Source of the DNA: Seongchinamella unica
GTDB taxonomy: Bacteria; Pseudomonadota; Gammaproteobacteria; Pseudomonadales; Halieaceae
Reading direction: 5' to 3'
DNA: 64,000 nucleotides
NCBI RefSeq assembly: GCF_004354085.1
Contig: NZ_SMSE01000002.1
Location: forward strand, 1 to 64,000
Below, one piece after another: positions 17,201 through 26,734 of the stretch (position 1 is the stretch's first letter; each line of letters begins with the position of its first letter). The notes below the pieces were generated by a model. That model did not search any database, was not told the origin of the DNA, and saw only the letters and a program-made list of their open reading frames with translations. Both the position numbers and the translations under genes were made by a program.

Positions 17201-18430
17201 GTGGAAACTCTGCTCGACCCCGCTCTACAGTCGTGCCCCTACGCGTATTACCAGCGGCTCAGGGCAGAAAGTCCTGTCTATCGGATGCCGGACACGGGAT
17301 TCTATCTGATCACGAACTATGAACTGTGTCGCGAGATTATTCGAGAACCGGATATTTTCGTCAGTGGGGTGACCCCCATGAATTTGAATCCCGAGGCCGC
17401 TCCAGAGGAGGTCTCGGCGATCTACCGCGACCATGGCTGGATGCCCGCGGCCTCCTGCTCAACGTCTGATCCGCCCCGGCACACGCAGGTCCGGGCACTG
17501 CTTTCGAAACTTTTTACAACGGCAAAGGTCCGTTCAATGGTGCCCCACATTCGGGAAACGGCCCACCATCTTGTGGACGGTTTCATGACCGGGGGTGAAT
17601 GCGAGTTCGTGAATTCCTTTTCCCATCCACTGCCCATGATCATCATCGCTGAGCAAATCGGAGTGTCGACCAGGGACCTCGATACATTCAAGGAGTGGTC
17701 AGACGCAATCGTTGAAATGTTTGGCATGATGATCTCAAGGCAGCGACAACTTGAGTGCGCCAGGTTAATTGTCGACATGCAGCATTTCTTCAAGCAACAG
17801 ATTGACCTGCGCCGTGAGCATCCACAGGATGACCTGCTGACCATTCTGGCGGACAGTCGCTACGAGAATGGCCAGGAAATCCCCATGAATGAGCTGCTCA
17901 CTATCGTAACCGTGGACCTGTTGGCATCGGGAAACGAAACAACAACGGCAGGAATTTCTTCGGGCACGATGTTGCTGGCAGAACAACCGCAGCTATTGGC
18001 AACGCTTAAGGCAGAGCCTGAACTCATTCCTGTGTTTGTCGAAGAAGTGTTGCGGCTGGAATCCCCGGCCCAGGGTATGTTCCGTGAAGTTGTCAAAGAG
18101 ACCACACTCGGTGGTACTTTCTTCAAACCGGGCGATATTCTGAGTCTACGGTTCGGTGCCGCAAACCGCGATGAGGCAGAATTTCCCGATGCCGACCAGG
18201 TCAATCTTCAGCGGGAAAAGCCTGGCAAGCACCTGGCGTTTGGTGTCGGCAGACACCACTGTATCGGTGCACCCCTGGCGCGGCAGGAAATGCTGATCAG
18301 TTTTCAGGTGCTGATTCAGCGCCTGGAGGATATCCGCCTGAAATATCCCGCTAAAGCCCATCCCTACACCCCCAGCTTTTTTGGGCGCAATTTGCAGGCG
18401 TTGGACATTGAGTTTAAAGCGGCCCGCTGA
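17201..18430 (+). CDS. Cytochrome P450
   Basis: A 409-aa soluble bacterial P450. The haem-binding loop is FGVGRHHCIGAPLARQE with the Cys354 thiolate. The ExxR motif is E282-V-L-R285, and the I-helix oxygen-activation segment is ASGNETTT (242-249). Size and lack of a membrane anchor fit class I bacterial P450s fed by ferredoxin; no ferredoxin or reductase gene is adjacent. The start is GTG with AGGAG 7 bases upstream. It lies 89 bases after E2 and probably hydroxylates an intermediate that the neighbouring PQQ dehydrogenases then oxidise. That ordering is inference. Confidence 0.92.
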   Translation: METLLDPALQSCPYAYYQRLRAESPVYRMPDTGFYLITNYELCREIIREPDIFVSGVTPMNLNPEAAPEEVSAIYRDHGWMPAASCSTSDPPRHTQVRALLSKLFTTAKVRSMVPHIRETAHHLVDGFMTGGECEFVNSFSHPLPMIIIAEQIGVSTRDLDTFKEWSDAIVEMFGMMISRQRQLECARLIVDMQHFFKQQIDLRREHPQDDLLTILADSRYENGQEIPMNELLTIVTVDLLASGNETTTAGISSGTMLLAEQPQLLATLKAEPELIPVFVEEVLRLESPAQGMFREVVKETTLGGTFFKPGDILSLRFGAANRDEAEFPDADQVNLQREKPGKHLAFGVGRHHCIGAPLARQEMLISFQVLIQRLEDIRLKYPAKAHPYTPSFFGRNLQALDIEFKAAR

Positions 18431-18483
18431 CAAGCAGGCAGCTGGCATCAAAGTGTGCCCACTAACAGAATGGTGTTGTTGAC

Positions 18484-18963
18484 ATGGAAAACCAATTCAC
18501 TGCGTCAGAAGTATCCAGCCTTCGAAGCCTGCTCGACATCGAAGCAATTCGCCGACTGCGGCTGGACTTCTCTCTGGCTATTGATCTGAGAAATATGGAC
18601 GGTGTTATAGCGCTGTTCACCGATGATGCGCTGTGCGAGTACGGACCTTACGGCACCTGGGAAGGTAAGGAAACAATAGCCAGAAATTACCGGGAAATGT
18701 TTGAAGGTGAAACAGTGGACCCACCGTTCACTTCGCAACATATCAACACTAACCACACCGTCGACATCCTCTCTGACACCACGGCAAAGGGCGACTGCTA
18801 CCTGATTGACCTGGACACCAGCACCCCGCCCGCAGAGAACCCCGTCATCTGCTTCGCTCACTATGACGAAGAGTATCGCAAAGACAATGGTCGCTGGCGA
18901 TTCTCCCGGTCCAGCCTGAATTTCCTGTGGCCACAGAGACAGGTTTTGCCTGATTATAGCTGA
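18484..18963 (+). CDS. NTF2-like (SnoaL-type) protein
   Basis: A 159-aa protein of the SnoaL/NTF2 fold, which includes polyketide cyclases, ketosteroid isomerases and dehydratases. Signatures are IEAIRRLRLDFSLAIDLRNM, VIALFTDDALCEYGPYGTWE and HYDEEYRKDNGRWRFSRSSL. The start has no strong ribosome site. It is 53 bases after the P450 and 36 before the second PQQ dehydrogenase. In catabolic operons such proteins often act as isomerases or dehydratases on cyclic intermediates; here the role is open. Confidence 0.8.
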   Translation: MENQFTASEVSSLRSLLDIEAIRRLRLDFSLAIDLRNMDGVIALFTDDALCEYGPYGTWEGKETIARNYREMFEGETVDPPFTSQHINTNHTVDILSDTTAKGDCYLIDLDTSTPPAENPVICFAHYDEEYRKDNGRWRFSRSSLNFLWPQRQVLPDYS

Positions 18964-18999
18964 TCACAACATTTATACCGAGGCAAACGGATTGAACTG

Positions 19000-20964
19000 A
19001 TGACCGATTTCCTGAAGAAAACAAGTCCTCCGTTGCAAGGCCTGGTTATGGCCCTCCTGTTTGCAACAAGCCTGGAACTCGATGCCGGAACCAGCAATTG
19101 GTACTACTATGGCGGTGACCCATCGGGCACCCGATATTCCCCGCACGCGCAGATCAACACCAGCAATGTGTCTCAGTTGGAGCTTGCGTGGACATATCAC
19201 ACAGGGGAAATCGAACGGCGCGGCGAGCAACTGGACGCCAACAGTACCCATCAGAATACGCCGGTGATGGTGGGCGATTCACTGATGGTATGCACGCCAT
19301 TCAACCGTTTGATTGCACTTGATCCCGCCACCGGCCGGGAGCGCTGGGTGTTCGACCCCGAGGTCGATCTGGGGCATCCCTTGCCCCAGTACAATTGCCG
19401 CGGCGTTGCCGGCTGGACGGCCAGTCGAGGTGGGGAGGAAGACCGCTGCAAGCAGCGGGTTTTCATGGGGACGAACGACAGCCGGCTGATCGCAGTCGAT
19501 GCCAAAACCGGGAACCGTTGCCATGAGTTTGGGCAAAATGGAGAGGTAGCTGTTCGTCAACACAAGGCCTTGCAGTTTGCCGGGGAACGAAAAATCGCCT
19601 CGGCCCCCGTGGTTGTCAACGATGTGGTGGTCGTTGGCTCCTACATCATGGACAATGTCCGAACTGACGCGCCGGCGGGCACCGTCTTTGCGTTTGATGC
19701 CTATAGTGGCAAGGAAGTCTGGCGCTTCGACCCGATTCCGAGGACGCCGGAAAATCCAGCGTACGCGAGCTGGCATGACGACAGTGCGCTCAATGCCGGG
19801 GCGGCCAACGTGTGGTCCAGCATGGTTGCCGACCCGCCAAACGACCTGATTTTTCTGCCAGTGGGCTCTGCTGCCCCGGATTTCTGGGGAGGTGCCCGGC
19901 CGGGTAACAATCTTTACTCCAGTTCCCTGGTGGCATTACACGGCAAATCGGGGGAGGTGGCCTGGCATTTCCAGTTGGTTCACCACGACATCTGGGACTA
20001 CGACGCCGCCTCGCCACCGATGTTGATTGATATCGACCGGGGGGGAGAAACAATCCCCGCCGTGGTCCAGAACACCAAACAGGGTTTGTCGTTTGTCTTT
20101 AATCGATTGACGGGAGAGCCGGTATTCGGGGTTGAAGAACGGCCGGTTCCGCAGCATGCGCTGCCGGGGGAGTGGCTCTCGCCAACCCAGCCTTTCCCCC
20201 TGGCGCCGCCTCCCCTGACTCCGACCCAGGTTACCCCCGACGACGCCTGGGGTTTCACGTTTTTTGACCGATGGCTGTGCCGCCGGAAAATTGCGGGCCT
20301 GCGCTCCGAGGGAATATTCACTCCGCCCTCCACCGAAGGCACCATTCAGGTGCCCGGTTCCGCCGGTGGAATGAACTGGGGTGGTCCGGCCTATGATCCC
20401 CAACGCCAGCTGATGATTGTCAATACCAATACGGTGGTGCAGGTGATCACCATGATCCCGTTGACGGATGAGACAAGCCATAATGCACCGGTGTTGCATG
20501 CCAAAAGTGATGTATCGGCCCCGGAGGGAGCACCTTACGGCGTCCATCGGGAGTGGCTGCTGTCACCCCTGGGTGCTCCCTGCACGGCGCCGCCCTGGGG
20601 GGAACTGCTGGCGGTAGATATGAATACCGGTAGCGTTGTCTGGCGGGTTGCTCTTGGCTCGATCGAGAAAATGCTTCCGCTGCGCTTTGAGTGGAACCTG
20701 GGAACCCCCAATATGGGTGGACCGATTGTCACCGCCGGAGGACTGGTATTTATCGGTGCAGCGATGGACGGTTACCTCAGGGCATTCGACATTGAAAGCG
20801 GGAATGAGTTGTGGAAAGAAGAACTCCCGGGGGGAACCCAGACCACACCGATGACTTACCTGCATAATGGAAACCAGTACGTGGTCATGGTTTCTGGCAG
20901 GCACGGTTGGTTCCAGACCCCTTCCAGTGACGCGGTGGTCGCTTACCGACTCTTCTCGCGCTGA
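19000..20964 (+). CDS. PQQ-dependent dehydrogenase (glucose/quinate type)
   Basis: A 654-aa eight-bladed quinoprotein. It carries NWYYYGGDPSGTRYSPHAQI near the N-terminus, NTPVMVGDSLMVCTPFNRLI, HHDIWDYDAASPPMLIDI and GGPIVTAGGLVFIGAAMDGY, all landmarks of the PQQ glucose/quinate/sorbose dehydrogenase group. The hydrophobic start (LQGLVMALLFATSLELDAG) looks like a signal peptide. The five-helix membrane domain of E. coli Gcd is absent, and there is no haem motif, so electrons must go to a separate acceptor. It is the last gene of the operon. The substrate is unknown. Confidence 0.85.
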   Translation: MTDFLKKTSPPLQGLVMALLFATSLELDAGTSNWYYYGGDPSGTRYSPHAQINTSNVSQLELAWTYHTGEIERRGEQLDANSTHQNTPVMVGDSLMVCTPFNRLIALDPATGRERWVFDPEVDLGHPLPQYNCRGVAGWTASRGGEEDRCKQRVFMGTNDSRLIAVDAKTGNRCHEFGQNGEVAVRQHKALQFAGERKIASAPVVVNDVVVVGSYIMDNVRTDAPAGTVFAFDAYSGKEVWRFDPIPRTPENPAYASWHDDSALNAGAANVWSSMVADPPNDLIFLPVGSAAPDFWGGARPGNNLYSSSLVALHGKSGEVAWHFQLVHHDIWDYDAASPPMLIDIDRGGETIPAVVQNTKQGLSFVFNRLTGEPVFGVEERPVPQHALPGEWLSPTQPFPLAPPPLTPTQVTPDDAWGFTFFDRWLCRRKIAGLRSEGIFTPPSTEGTIQVPGSAGGMNWGGPAYDPQRQLMIVNTNTVVQVITMIPLTDETSHNAPVLHAKSDVSAPEGAPYGVHREWLLSPLGAPCTAPPWGELLAVDMNTGSVVWRVALGSIEKMLPLRFEWNLGTPNMGGPIVTAGGLVFIGAAMDGYLRAFDIESGNELWKEELPGGTQTTPMTYLHNGNQYVVMVSGRHGWFQTPSSDAVVAYRLFSR

Positions 20965-21283
20965 TTCTGTTCCGACGTCGTGTCCCCCGGTGGTACCGTG
21001 CCTGTGACGGGAGCTGGAGAACGGCATCGCGGAGTGGGTTCAGCACTTCAAGCACTGAGCAACATGCGCTGACCGAACAGGTTGCGCTCAATCGTGGTCA
21101 ATTCCGCAGTAGTGGAAGGAGCGGCTGGCGGTGTTCCTGCAAGGCTGCGATATAAGATTCATTGGCGGTGGCAAGAGAAAGCCAAGTGGAGAGATCGATC
21201 TTGCGACCGATCAGCGTATGTTCGAACGCAAAACTGGCGTTGTCGATCCTCGGCCGTTCGATTGCCGCCCCCTCCCCACGGCG
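20965..21283. other. Intergenic region between convergent genes
   Basis: No supported gene. A minus-strand open stretch of about 60 codons (IDNASFAFEHTLIGRKIDL) ends near 21103 but has no start codon and no recognised relative. No clear terminator with a T-run was found. Confidence 0.4.
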
Positions 21284-21646
21284 CTAATCCACCAACAAGC
21301 GCCCCTGATACATCTGCATCTGGCAGGTGAAGCGATACTCACCCGGGGGCAGGTCGTTCAACCTGACGGTGGTGGTCTTGCCCGTCTCCAGGAATTCACT
21401 GACCTCCAGACCGTGAAAAACCACCTGCTCCGCGCAGGGCGAGGGGTCGCGGCGGTCAAAGTGCAAGGTCAGCGGTTTTCCCGCCCGGGCGTGCACCACC
21501 GAGGGTGTGTAAACCCCCGCGTCAACCACGATGGTCGCTTCCTCCGTCGCCGCAGCCGCCTTTTGCTGGCCGCTCCGGGACAGCCAGAACCACCAGATAA
21601 TAAGTGCGATCAGGGCACCGCCGATAAGGTTGATGGTCAGGCTCAT
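21284..21646 (-). CDS. Membrane-anchored cupredoxin-like protein
   Basis: A 120-aa protein with an N-terminal membrane helix ([19 protein letters not shown]) and a cupredoxin domain facing the periplasm. Candidate copper ligands are His and Cys in [14 protein letters not shown] and the C-terminal Cys/Met cluster [10 protein letters not shown]. It overlaps the end of the copper ATPase gene by 4 bases, so it is co-translated. A role in accepting or buffering copper exported by CopA is inferred from this coupling. Confidence 0.8.
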   Translation of the reverse strand: MSLTINLIGGALIALIIWWFWLSRSGQQKAAAATEEATIVVDAGVYTPSVVHARAGKPLTLHFDRRDPSPCAEQVVFHGLEVSEFLETGKTTTVRLNDLPPGEYRFTCQMQMYQGRLLVD

Positions 21647-24129
21647 ACTGCATTCCTCTTCGGTTTGAACAGCCGCAGGCGGTTGGCGTTGGTCACCACA
21701 GTCACCGAACTCAGCGACATGGCGGCGCCGGCGATCACCGGGCTGAGCAGGGCGCCGGTCAGGGGGTACAGCACGCCGGCCGCCACCGGCACGCCGAGAC
21801 TGTTATAGACAAAGGCGCCGAACAGGTTCTGCTTGATATTGCGTACAGTGGCGGCCGAGATCGCCATGGCGTCGGCCACCCCGTGCAGGGAGCCGCCCAT
21901 GAGGGTAATGCCGGCAGACTCGATAGCCACGTCGGTACCCGTGCCAATGGCAAAGCCGACATCGGCCTGGGCCAGGGCGGGCGCATCATTGATTCCGTCG
22001 CCCACCATCGCCACGATCCGGCCCTCGCCCTGCAGGGCCTTGACCTCCTCTGCCTTGTCTTCCGGCAGCACCTCCGCGATGACCTGATCCACGCCGACCT
22101 GGGCGGCAATGGCATTCGCGCTGGCCTGGATATCCCCCGTGATCATCACCACCGTCATCCCCGCCTCCCTCAGTCGGGCGATCGCGTCACGGGAATCCGG
22201 CTTGATCCGATCCGCGACCCCGACAATACCCAGCAGGTGCTTCTCGTCCGCCAGGAACAGGGGCGTTGCTCCCGTTTTCGTCAACGAGGCGCTATCCAGC
22301 GAGACCTTAATTCCTTCCTGTTCCAGCCAGCGTCGATTGCCGAGTCGGTAGCGCATCCCGTCGATGACGGCGGTGACCCCCTTGCCATTGAGCGCCTCGA
22401 ACCGGGAGGACTCCTGCAAAGCGAGGTCACGGCTCTCGGCTTCCCTGAGTACAGCCAGGGCCAGTGGGTGTTCCGAACTGCGTTCCAGGCTGGCGGCCAG
22501 TTGCAGGACGGCCTCCTCCTGTTGACCCTCGACACACAGCACTCCGGTCACTGCCGGCTTGCCCTCGGTGATGGTGCCGGTCTTGTCGAGCACGACAGTG
22601 TCCAGTTTGCTGCTGGTTTGCAGGGCTTCCCCCTGGCGGATCAGGATGCCGTATTCCGCTGCCTTGCCCACGCCCACCATCACCGACATGGGTGTCGCCA
22701 GGCCGAGTGCACAGGGACAGGCGATGATCAATACCGTGGTGGCGCTGATCAGCATGTGGGTCAGCCGCGGGTCGGGCCCGAAGTTGTACCATGCCAATGC
22801 CGACAGGATAGCGATGATCATGATGGTGGGCACAAACACCGCGGAAACCTGGTCGGCCAGGCGGCCGATGGGCGGCTTGCTGCCCTGGGCCTTTTTCACC
22901 AGGGCAACAATCTGCGCCAGGGCCGTATCCTTGCCCACCGCCGTGGCCTCATACAGCAGCGTTCCGCTGGCGTTGATGGTGCCCGCGCTGACTGTGTCGC
23001 CGGGGCGCTTTTCCACCGGCATCGGCTCCCCGGTCAGCATCGATTCATCAATACGGCTTTCGCCCTCGCTCACCTTGCCGTCCACGGCGATCTTTTCACC
23101 GGGGCGCACCCGCAACAGGTCACCGGTTTTTACCTGCTCCACAGGGATATCCTGCTCGCCGCTCTCGCGCACAACGCGGGCGGTTTTGGCCCCCAGGTCC
23201 AGTAGGCGCCGGACCGCCGCGCTGGTCTTGCCGCGAGCGCGAACTTCGAGTGCCTGGCCCAGGTTGATCAGGCCGATGATCATGGCGCTGGCCTCAAAAT
23301 AGACGTGCCGGGCCGCCTCGGGGAATACAGCCGGCACCAGTACCACCGCCATCGAGTAGAGCCAGGCGGCACCGGTCCCCAGGGCGATGAGCGTGTCCAT
23401 ATTGGCGTTGTGGTTGCGAAAGGCCTTCCAGGCACCGATAAAAAAATGCCGGCCCGCGGTTGCCAGCACCGCGAGGGTGGCCAAACCCACGACCAGCCAG
23501 GCCCACTGGCTGGCGGTGCCCTGATGCACCATCATCTCCCCCCCCAGCAACCCCCATGCCATCAGCGGCACGCCCAGGCCGAGACCCAACCAGGTGTGAC
23601 GCAACAGCTTGCGGTAGTGGGCGAGTTCGATGGACGCCTGCTCACTGTCATCATCGTTGTCGCCGACTTCGGCCGCACCATAGCCGGCGGCTTCAACCGC
23701 TCTGATCAGGGTGTCGGCAGGGGCGCTCCCGGAGACACGTGCCGTTCGGTCGGCAAAGTTCATCTCCGCCTGTTCGACGCCCGGGGTGGCTCGCAGTGCC
23801 TGTTCGATGGTGCGAACGCAGGAGGCACAGGTGGCACCGCTGATGTTGAGCGTAATCCCGGCGTGTTCGGCAGGCGCAACGGAGGCGCCTGCCTGCTGAC
23901 AGCTGGCGGGCTCCTCGGTCTCTTCACGCCCGGGAGCGTAGCCGGCAGCGGCTACCGCCTGCTCCAATTGGTCGTGCGCCAGTTCGCCACTCCCGGTCAC
24001 CGTCACCGTCTGCTGGTCGAGATCGACCCGCGCATCGCTAACGCCCGGAACTGCCAGCAGCGCCTGGGTGATTTTTCGCGCGCACCCCTGACAGGTGGCT
24101 CCGGAAACCTTTAACGTGTGTTCTGCCAT
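21643..24129 (-). CDS. copA: Cu(I)-exporting P-type ATPase
   Basis: An 828-aa P1B-type ATPase exporting Cu(I) or Ag(I) across the inner membrane. Two N-terminal HMA domains carry GATCQGC (C13, C16) and GATCASC (C101, C104). The transmembrane CPC motif is at 471-473 ([12 protein letters not shown]), the phosphorylated Asp515 is in DKTGT, the HP motif is in SSEHPLA and the hinge is [10 protein letters not shown]. The start at 24129 is chosen because AGGAGG precedes it; 26 more codons upstream have no family match. Expression is probably copper-induced through the MerR-type promoter at 24177-24207. Confidence 0.95.
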   Translation of the reverse strand: MAEHTLKVSGATCQGCARKITQALLAVPGVSDARVDLDQQTVTVTGSGELAHDQLEQAVAAAGYAPGREETEEPASCQQAGASVAPAEHAGITLNISGATCASCVRTIEQALRATPGVEQAEMNFADRTARVSGSAPADTLIRAVEAAGYGAAEVGDNDDDSEQASIELAHYRKLLRHTWLGLGLGVPLMAWGLLGGEMMVHQGTASQWAWLVVGLATLAVLATAGRHFFIGAWKAFRNHNANMDTLIALGTGAAWLYSMAVVLVPAVFPEAARHVYFEASAMIIGLINLGQALEVRARGKTSAAVRRLLDLGAKTARVVRESGEQDIPVEQVKTGDLLRVRPGEKIAVDGKVSEGESRIDESMLTGEPMPVEKRPGDTVSAGTINASGTLLYEATAVGKDTALAQIVALVKKAQGSKPPIGRLADQVSAVFVPTIMIIAILSALAWYNFGPDPRLTHMLISATTVLIIACPCALGLATPMSVMVGVGKAAEYGILIRQGEALQTSSKLDTVVLDKTGTITEGKPAVTGVLCVEGQQEEAVLQLAASLERSSEHPLALAVLREAESRDLALQESSRFEALNGKGVTAVIDGMRYRLGNRRWLEQEGIKVSLDSASLTKTGATPLFLADEKHLLGIVGVADRIKPDSRDAIARLREAGMTVVMITGDIQASANAIAAQVGVDQVIAEVLPEDKAEEVKALQGEGRIVAMVGDGINDAPALAQADVGFAIGTGTDVAIESAGITLMGGSLHGVADAMAISAATVRNIKQNLFGAFVYNSLGVPVAAGVLYPLTGALLSPVIAGAAMSLSSVTVVTNANRLRLFKPKRNAV

Positions 24130-24176
24130 AGGTGCCTCCTCTGTGCCCTGACAGGCCCTTCCGGGCCCATAAGGCA

Positions 24177-24207
24177 ATGCTAGACCTTCCAGTCGCTGGA
24201 AGGTCAA
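24177..24207 (-). promoter_or_regulatory. CueR-type (MerR family) promoter of copA
   Basis: Read on the minus strand, -35 TTGACC (24207-24202) and -10 TAGCAT (24182-24177) are 19 bases apart, the stretched spacing used by MerR-family activators. The spacer contains the inverted repeat ACCTTCCAG...CTGGAAGGT, as in known CueR operators. No cueR gene is in the window. Confidence 0.85.
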
Positions 24208-24570
24208 GGCTCGGGTGAGTGCCTTTTATACACAGATGATGAATTCAATGTTTCGGTACCAGTGATCTGACGCAATATGCGTTTGCGACAGACCGGGATA
24301 GTGCGGCTGTGGAATGATATTTTAACGATACTGTGGATGTTATGTTCAGGCTGTTGCTAACGACGTATGATAACGTCCCGGTTAGGCCCCTGTCGGTGTG
24401 CGGCGAGCTTGCAGGGCGCCAGCGCACCTTGCCAGGCGCCTACAGAGCGGGATAAGGACACTCAGTGTCTCTCTGCCGTTGGTTCCAATCATCAGGGAAG
24501 CCGTCACCAGTACACTAAGTTCAATGTAGGTGATATACCACGCCGCCGGAATTGGATAGCAGGATGAAAT
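24208..24570. other. Divergent intergenic region, copA / transglutaminase
   Basis: No gene was supported. AGGA at about 24561 serves the transglutaminase-like gene. No promoter for it could be named with confidence. Confidence 0.5.
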
Positions 24571-25425
24571 ATGCAGCGCTACAAAATTCTACACCGCACC
24601 TACTATAATTTCTCGGCTGCCGTGCGGCTCGGTCCCCACACCCTGCTCGTACGTCCGAGAGAGGGACACGAGCTGCGCATAGAGTCCGCGAACCTCGAGA
24701 TCACACCTCCGGCGACCCTGCGTTGGCACCGTGATGTGGAAGACAATTCTGTTGCGATTGCGACCTTCGATTCGGCCACTAGCCAACTGCTGATTGAGAG
24801 CGAGGCGATCATTCAGCAACATAACCGCGCGCCTCTCGATTTTCTGGTGGCTGATTACGCAGTCGACTACCCGTTTTCCTATACACCCGAGGACAGGGTC
24901 GTACTGGCACCTTACATGAATCTGGCGATGCGTAAGTCGGGCGACACGCTGGATCAATGGCTGGCGACTATATGGCGGCTGGACGACCCGGTCCAGACCT
25001 ACGCCTTGCTGCAGCGTATTAGCGCCCAAATTCAAAATCAGCTGTCGTATCGACGACGTGAAGAGCCCGGAGTGCAAAGCTCAGTTGAAACCCTGTCTTG
25101 CGGTACGGGTTCCTGCCGAGACTTCGCCAATCTCTTCGTTGAAGCAGTCCGTCGTCTGGGGCTCGCTGCGCGTTTTGTCAGCGGTTACCTGAATTCGCCT
25201 CCGTCAGCGGTCGATTTCGGTGCAACCCATGCCTGGGCCGAAGTCTACCTGCCTGGCGCCGGCTGGAAGGGTTTCGATCCTACCCTCGATGACGTCGCCG
25301 GAACAAACCATATTGCGGTGGCAGTGGCACGGTTGCCTGAAACCGTGCCTCCCATAGCGGGTTCCTTCTTCGGGTCTGCCGCCGCGAGTCTCGATGTTGG
25401 TGTTTGGGTTACCGAGCTGTCTTAA
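24571..25425 (+). CDS. Transglutaminase-like family protein
   Basis: A 284-aa protein of the bacterial transglutaminase-like group. The N-terminal beta domain begins with the typical MQRYKILHRTYYNFSAAVRL and contains GPHTLLVRPREGHELRIES. The papain-like core has Cys in SCGTGSCRDFANLFVEAVRR, His in GATHAWAEVYLPG and Asp in GWKGFDPTLDD, a complete triad. Such cytoplasmic proteins probably cleave or rearrange peptide-like bonds; true cross-linking has not been shown for most. AGGATGAAAT precedes the ATG. It is followed on the same strand by a YqaA-like membrane gene. Confidence 0.88.
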   Translation: MQRYKILHRTYYNFSAAVRLGPHTLLVRPREGHELRIESANLEITPPATLRWHRDVEDNSVAIATFDSATSQLLIESEAIIQQHNRAPLDFLVADYAVDYPFSYTPEDRVVLAPYMNLAMRKSGDTLDQWLATIWRLDDPVQTYALLQRISAQIQNQLSYRRREEPGVQSSVETLSCGTGSCRDFANLFVEAVRRLGLAARFVSGYLNSPPSAVDFGATHAWAEVYLPGAGWKGFDPTLDDVAGTNHIAVAVARLPETVPPIAGSFFGSAAASLDVGVWVTELS

Positions 25426-25488
25426 ACTGCGCTGGTTTCGCGCGCCGGACACCTGCGCCCGTACCGGCGTAGCCAGCGGCCCACAGTG

Positions 25489-25914
25489 ATGGATGCCTAC
25501 CTGGGACTGTTTTTCAGCGCCTTCCTGGCAGCGACGCTGGTGCCAGCCTATTCCGAAATCCTGTTCGCGGCCCTGATTAACGCGGGCTACGGCCCACTGC
25601 TACTGCTGTTTTGGGCTTCCGCCGGAAATTCCCTGGGCTCCGCCGTCAACTGGCTGCTGGGTCGCTACCTGCTGCATTTCCAGGACCGTCGCTGGTTTCC
25701 CTTCCAGGCCACGAGCCTGGCCAGGGCGCAGCAGTGGTTCAGAAAATTCGGCGTCTGGTCGCTGCTTCTGGCCTGGATGCCCGTTGGGGGCGATGCGCTG
25801 ACCTTTGTCGCCGGGGTGATGCGCGTTCCCTTCTGGCTGTTTTTCACCCTCACTGCCATCGGCAAAACGGGGCGTTACGTGATCGTAATGGGCCTGGTGC
25901 AGCAGCTGACCTGA
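25489..25914 (+). CDS. YqaA/DedA-like membrane protein
   Basis: A 141-aa inner-membrane protein with three or four helices, in the YqaA branch of the SNARE-associated/DedA family. It has the typical SAFLAATLVPAYSEILFAAL start, ASAGNSLGSAVNWLLGRYL, the amphipathic RAQQWFRKFGVWSLLLAWMP and GVMRVPFWLFFTLTAIGKTG. DedA-family proteins act in lipid flipping and envelope homeostasis; the role of this branch is not settled. A GTG three bases earlier (25486) is an alternative start. Confidence 0.82.
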   Translation: MDAYLGLFFSAFLAATLVPAYSEILFAALINAGYGPLLLLFWASAGNSLGSAVNWLLGRYLLHFQDRRWFPFQATSLARAQQWFRKFGVWSLLLAWMPVGGDALTFVAGVMRVPFWLFFTLTAIGKTGRYVIVMGLVQQLT

Positions 25915-25964
25915 GGGCTCCTTCATGATCAGCTCATCCAGTCCTGCAGGTTCGGCCGCCTGTG

Positions 25965-26669
25965 TCAGCAGGCCAGGAAGACCACCAGGCCAAGCTCCGA
26001 CGGCCCGAGGTTTTTGACCTGGCGGGGGCGAGTTTCCTCATAAAACCTGAATCCGCCGACAATAGCACGCCAGGATTCGAGATCGAGCTGCAGTTTCCCC
26101 TCAGCCAGCGGGGCCAGCAGCAGTCCATGCCCATCCTGCGGGAGTTTAACCACTGCTCCAGACGGCAGGGTGAGAAGATAGCCCTGGCCGCGCCGGTTGG
26201 ACGCTAATTCGCGGGCGTGGGGTTCATCCCAGGGTGCGAGTTTCGCACGGCAGGCATCGGCTGGCGGCCGGAGAAATTCGAGGCCGACATTGATAAACGG
26301 CTTCTCGCCAGTGGCGCCCACGCGGTGCACATAGGGCGCACTATCGTCAGAGTAGGGGAAAAGCACCAGCGTACCGGCGGGCGCGGTTTGTTCCCGACGC
26401 TCGCCGGCCAGTGACTCGCTGCTCGCGACAGTATCGCCCACGATCAGCGCCAGCAGGTCGTTCCGGTGTTCATGGTACTGCGTCCAGATGCCCGGCTCGA
26501 TCCAGTTGGTGTAAATCAGGAACCCTTCGCTGCGGTGCCTGACGACGTGGAGTGGCTCCTCGGTGACCGGAACCACGTGGAGAACGTTCTCTTGCGTTCC
26601 TTCCCCGGCCAGTGACCAGGCGGGCAGGGTGGACAGCAGCGTGATCAGCAGTAAACGTATCGCAAGCAT
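25965..26669 (-). CDS. Exported cupin-like protein of unknown function
   Basis: A 234-aa protein with a signal peptide (LAIRLLLITLLSTLPAWSLA). The body looks cupin-like: WIEPGIWTQYHEHRNDLLAL carries the His/Glu cluster, APAGTLVLFPYSDDSAPYVH the second motif. The C-terminal half, with VVKLPQDGHGLLLAPLAEGK, is unrecognised. The start at 26669 fits the signal peptide and has GGAGG 11 bases upstream; a longer frame to 26729 lacks support. A periplasmic or surface location is likely. It lies close to an MDR reductase gene on the same strand, but 65 bases separate them. Confidence 0.6.
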   Translation of the reverse strand: MLAIRLLLITLLSTLPAWSLAGEGTQENVLHVVPVTEEPLHVVRHRSEGFLIYTNWIEPGIWTQYHEHRNDLLALIVGDTVASSESLAGERREQTAPAGTLVLFPYSDDSAPYVHRVGATGEKPFINVGLEFLRPPADACRAKLAPWDEPHARELASNRRGQGYLLTLPSGAVVKLPQDGHGLLLAPLAEGKLQLDLESWRAIVGGFRFYEETRPRQVKNLGPSELGLVVFLAC

Positions 26670-26734
26670 AATGGTTGAGGCCTCCGGCGGAAATGTTGAG
26701 CCTGATTCTGCAGGTTCCCGGTCAATCACCGATA

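Noticed and set aside
21883-23205. Plus-strand open frame of 440 codons
   Set aside because: Opposite copA; low-complexity His/Gln/Gly-rich translation typical of an antisense shadow in GC-rich DNA.
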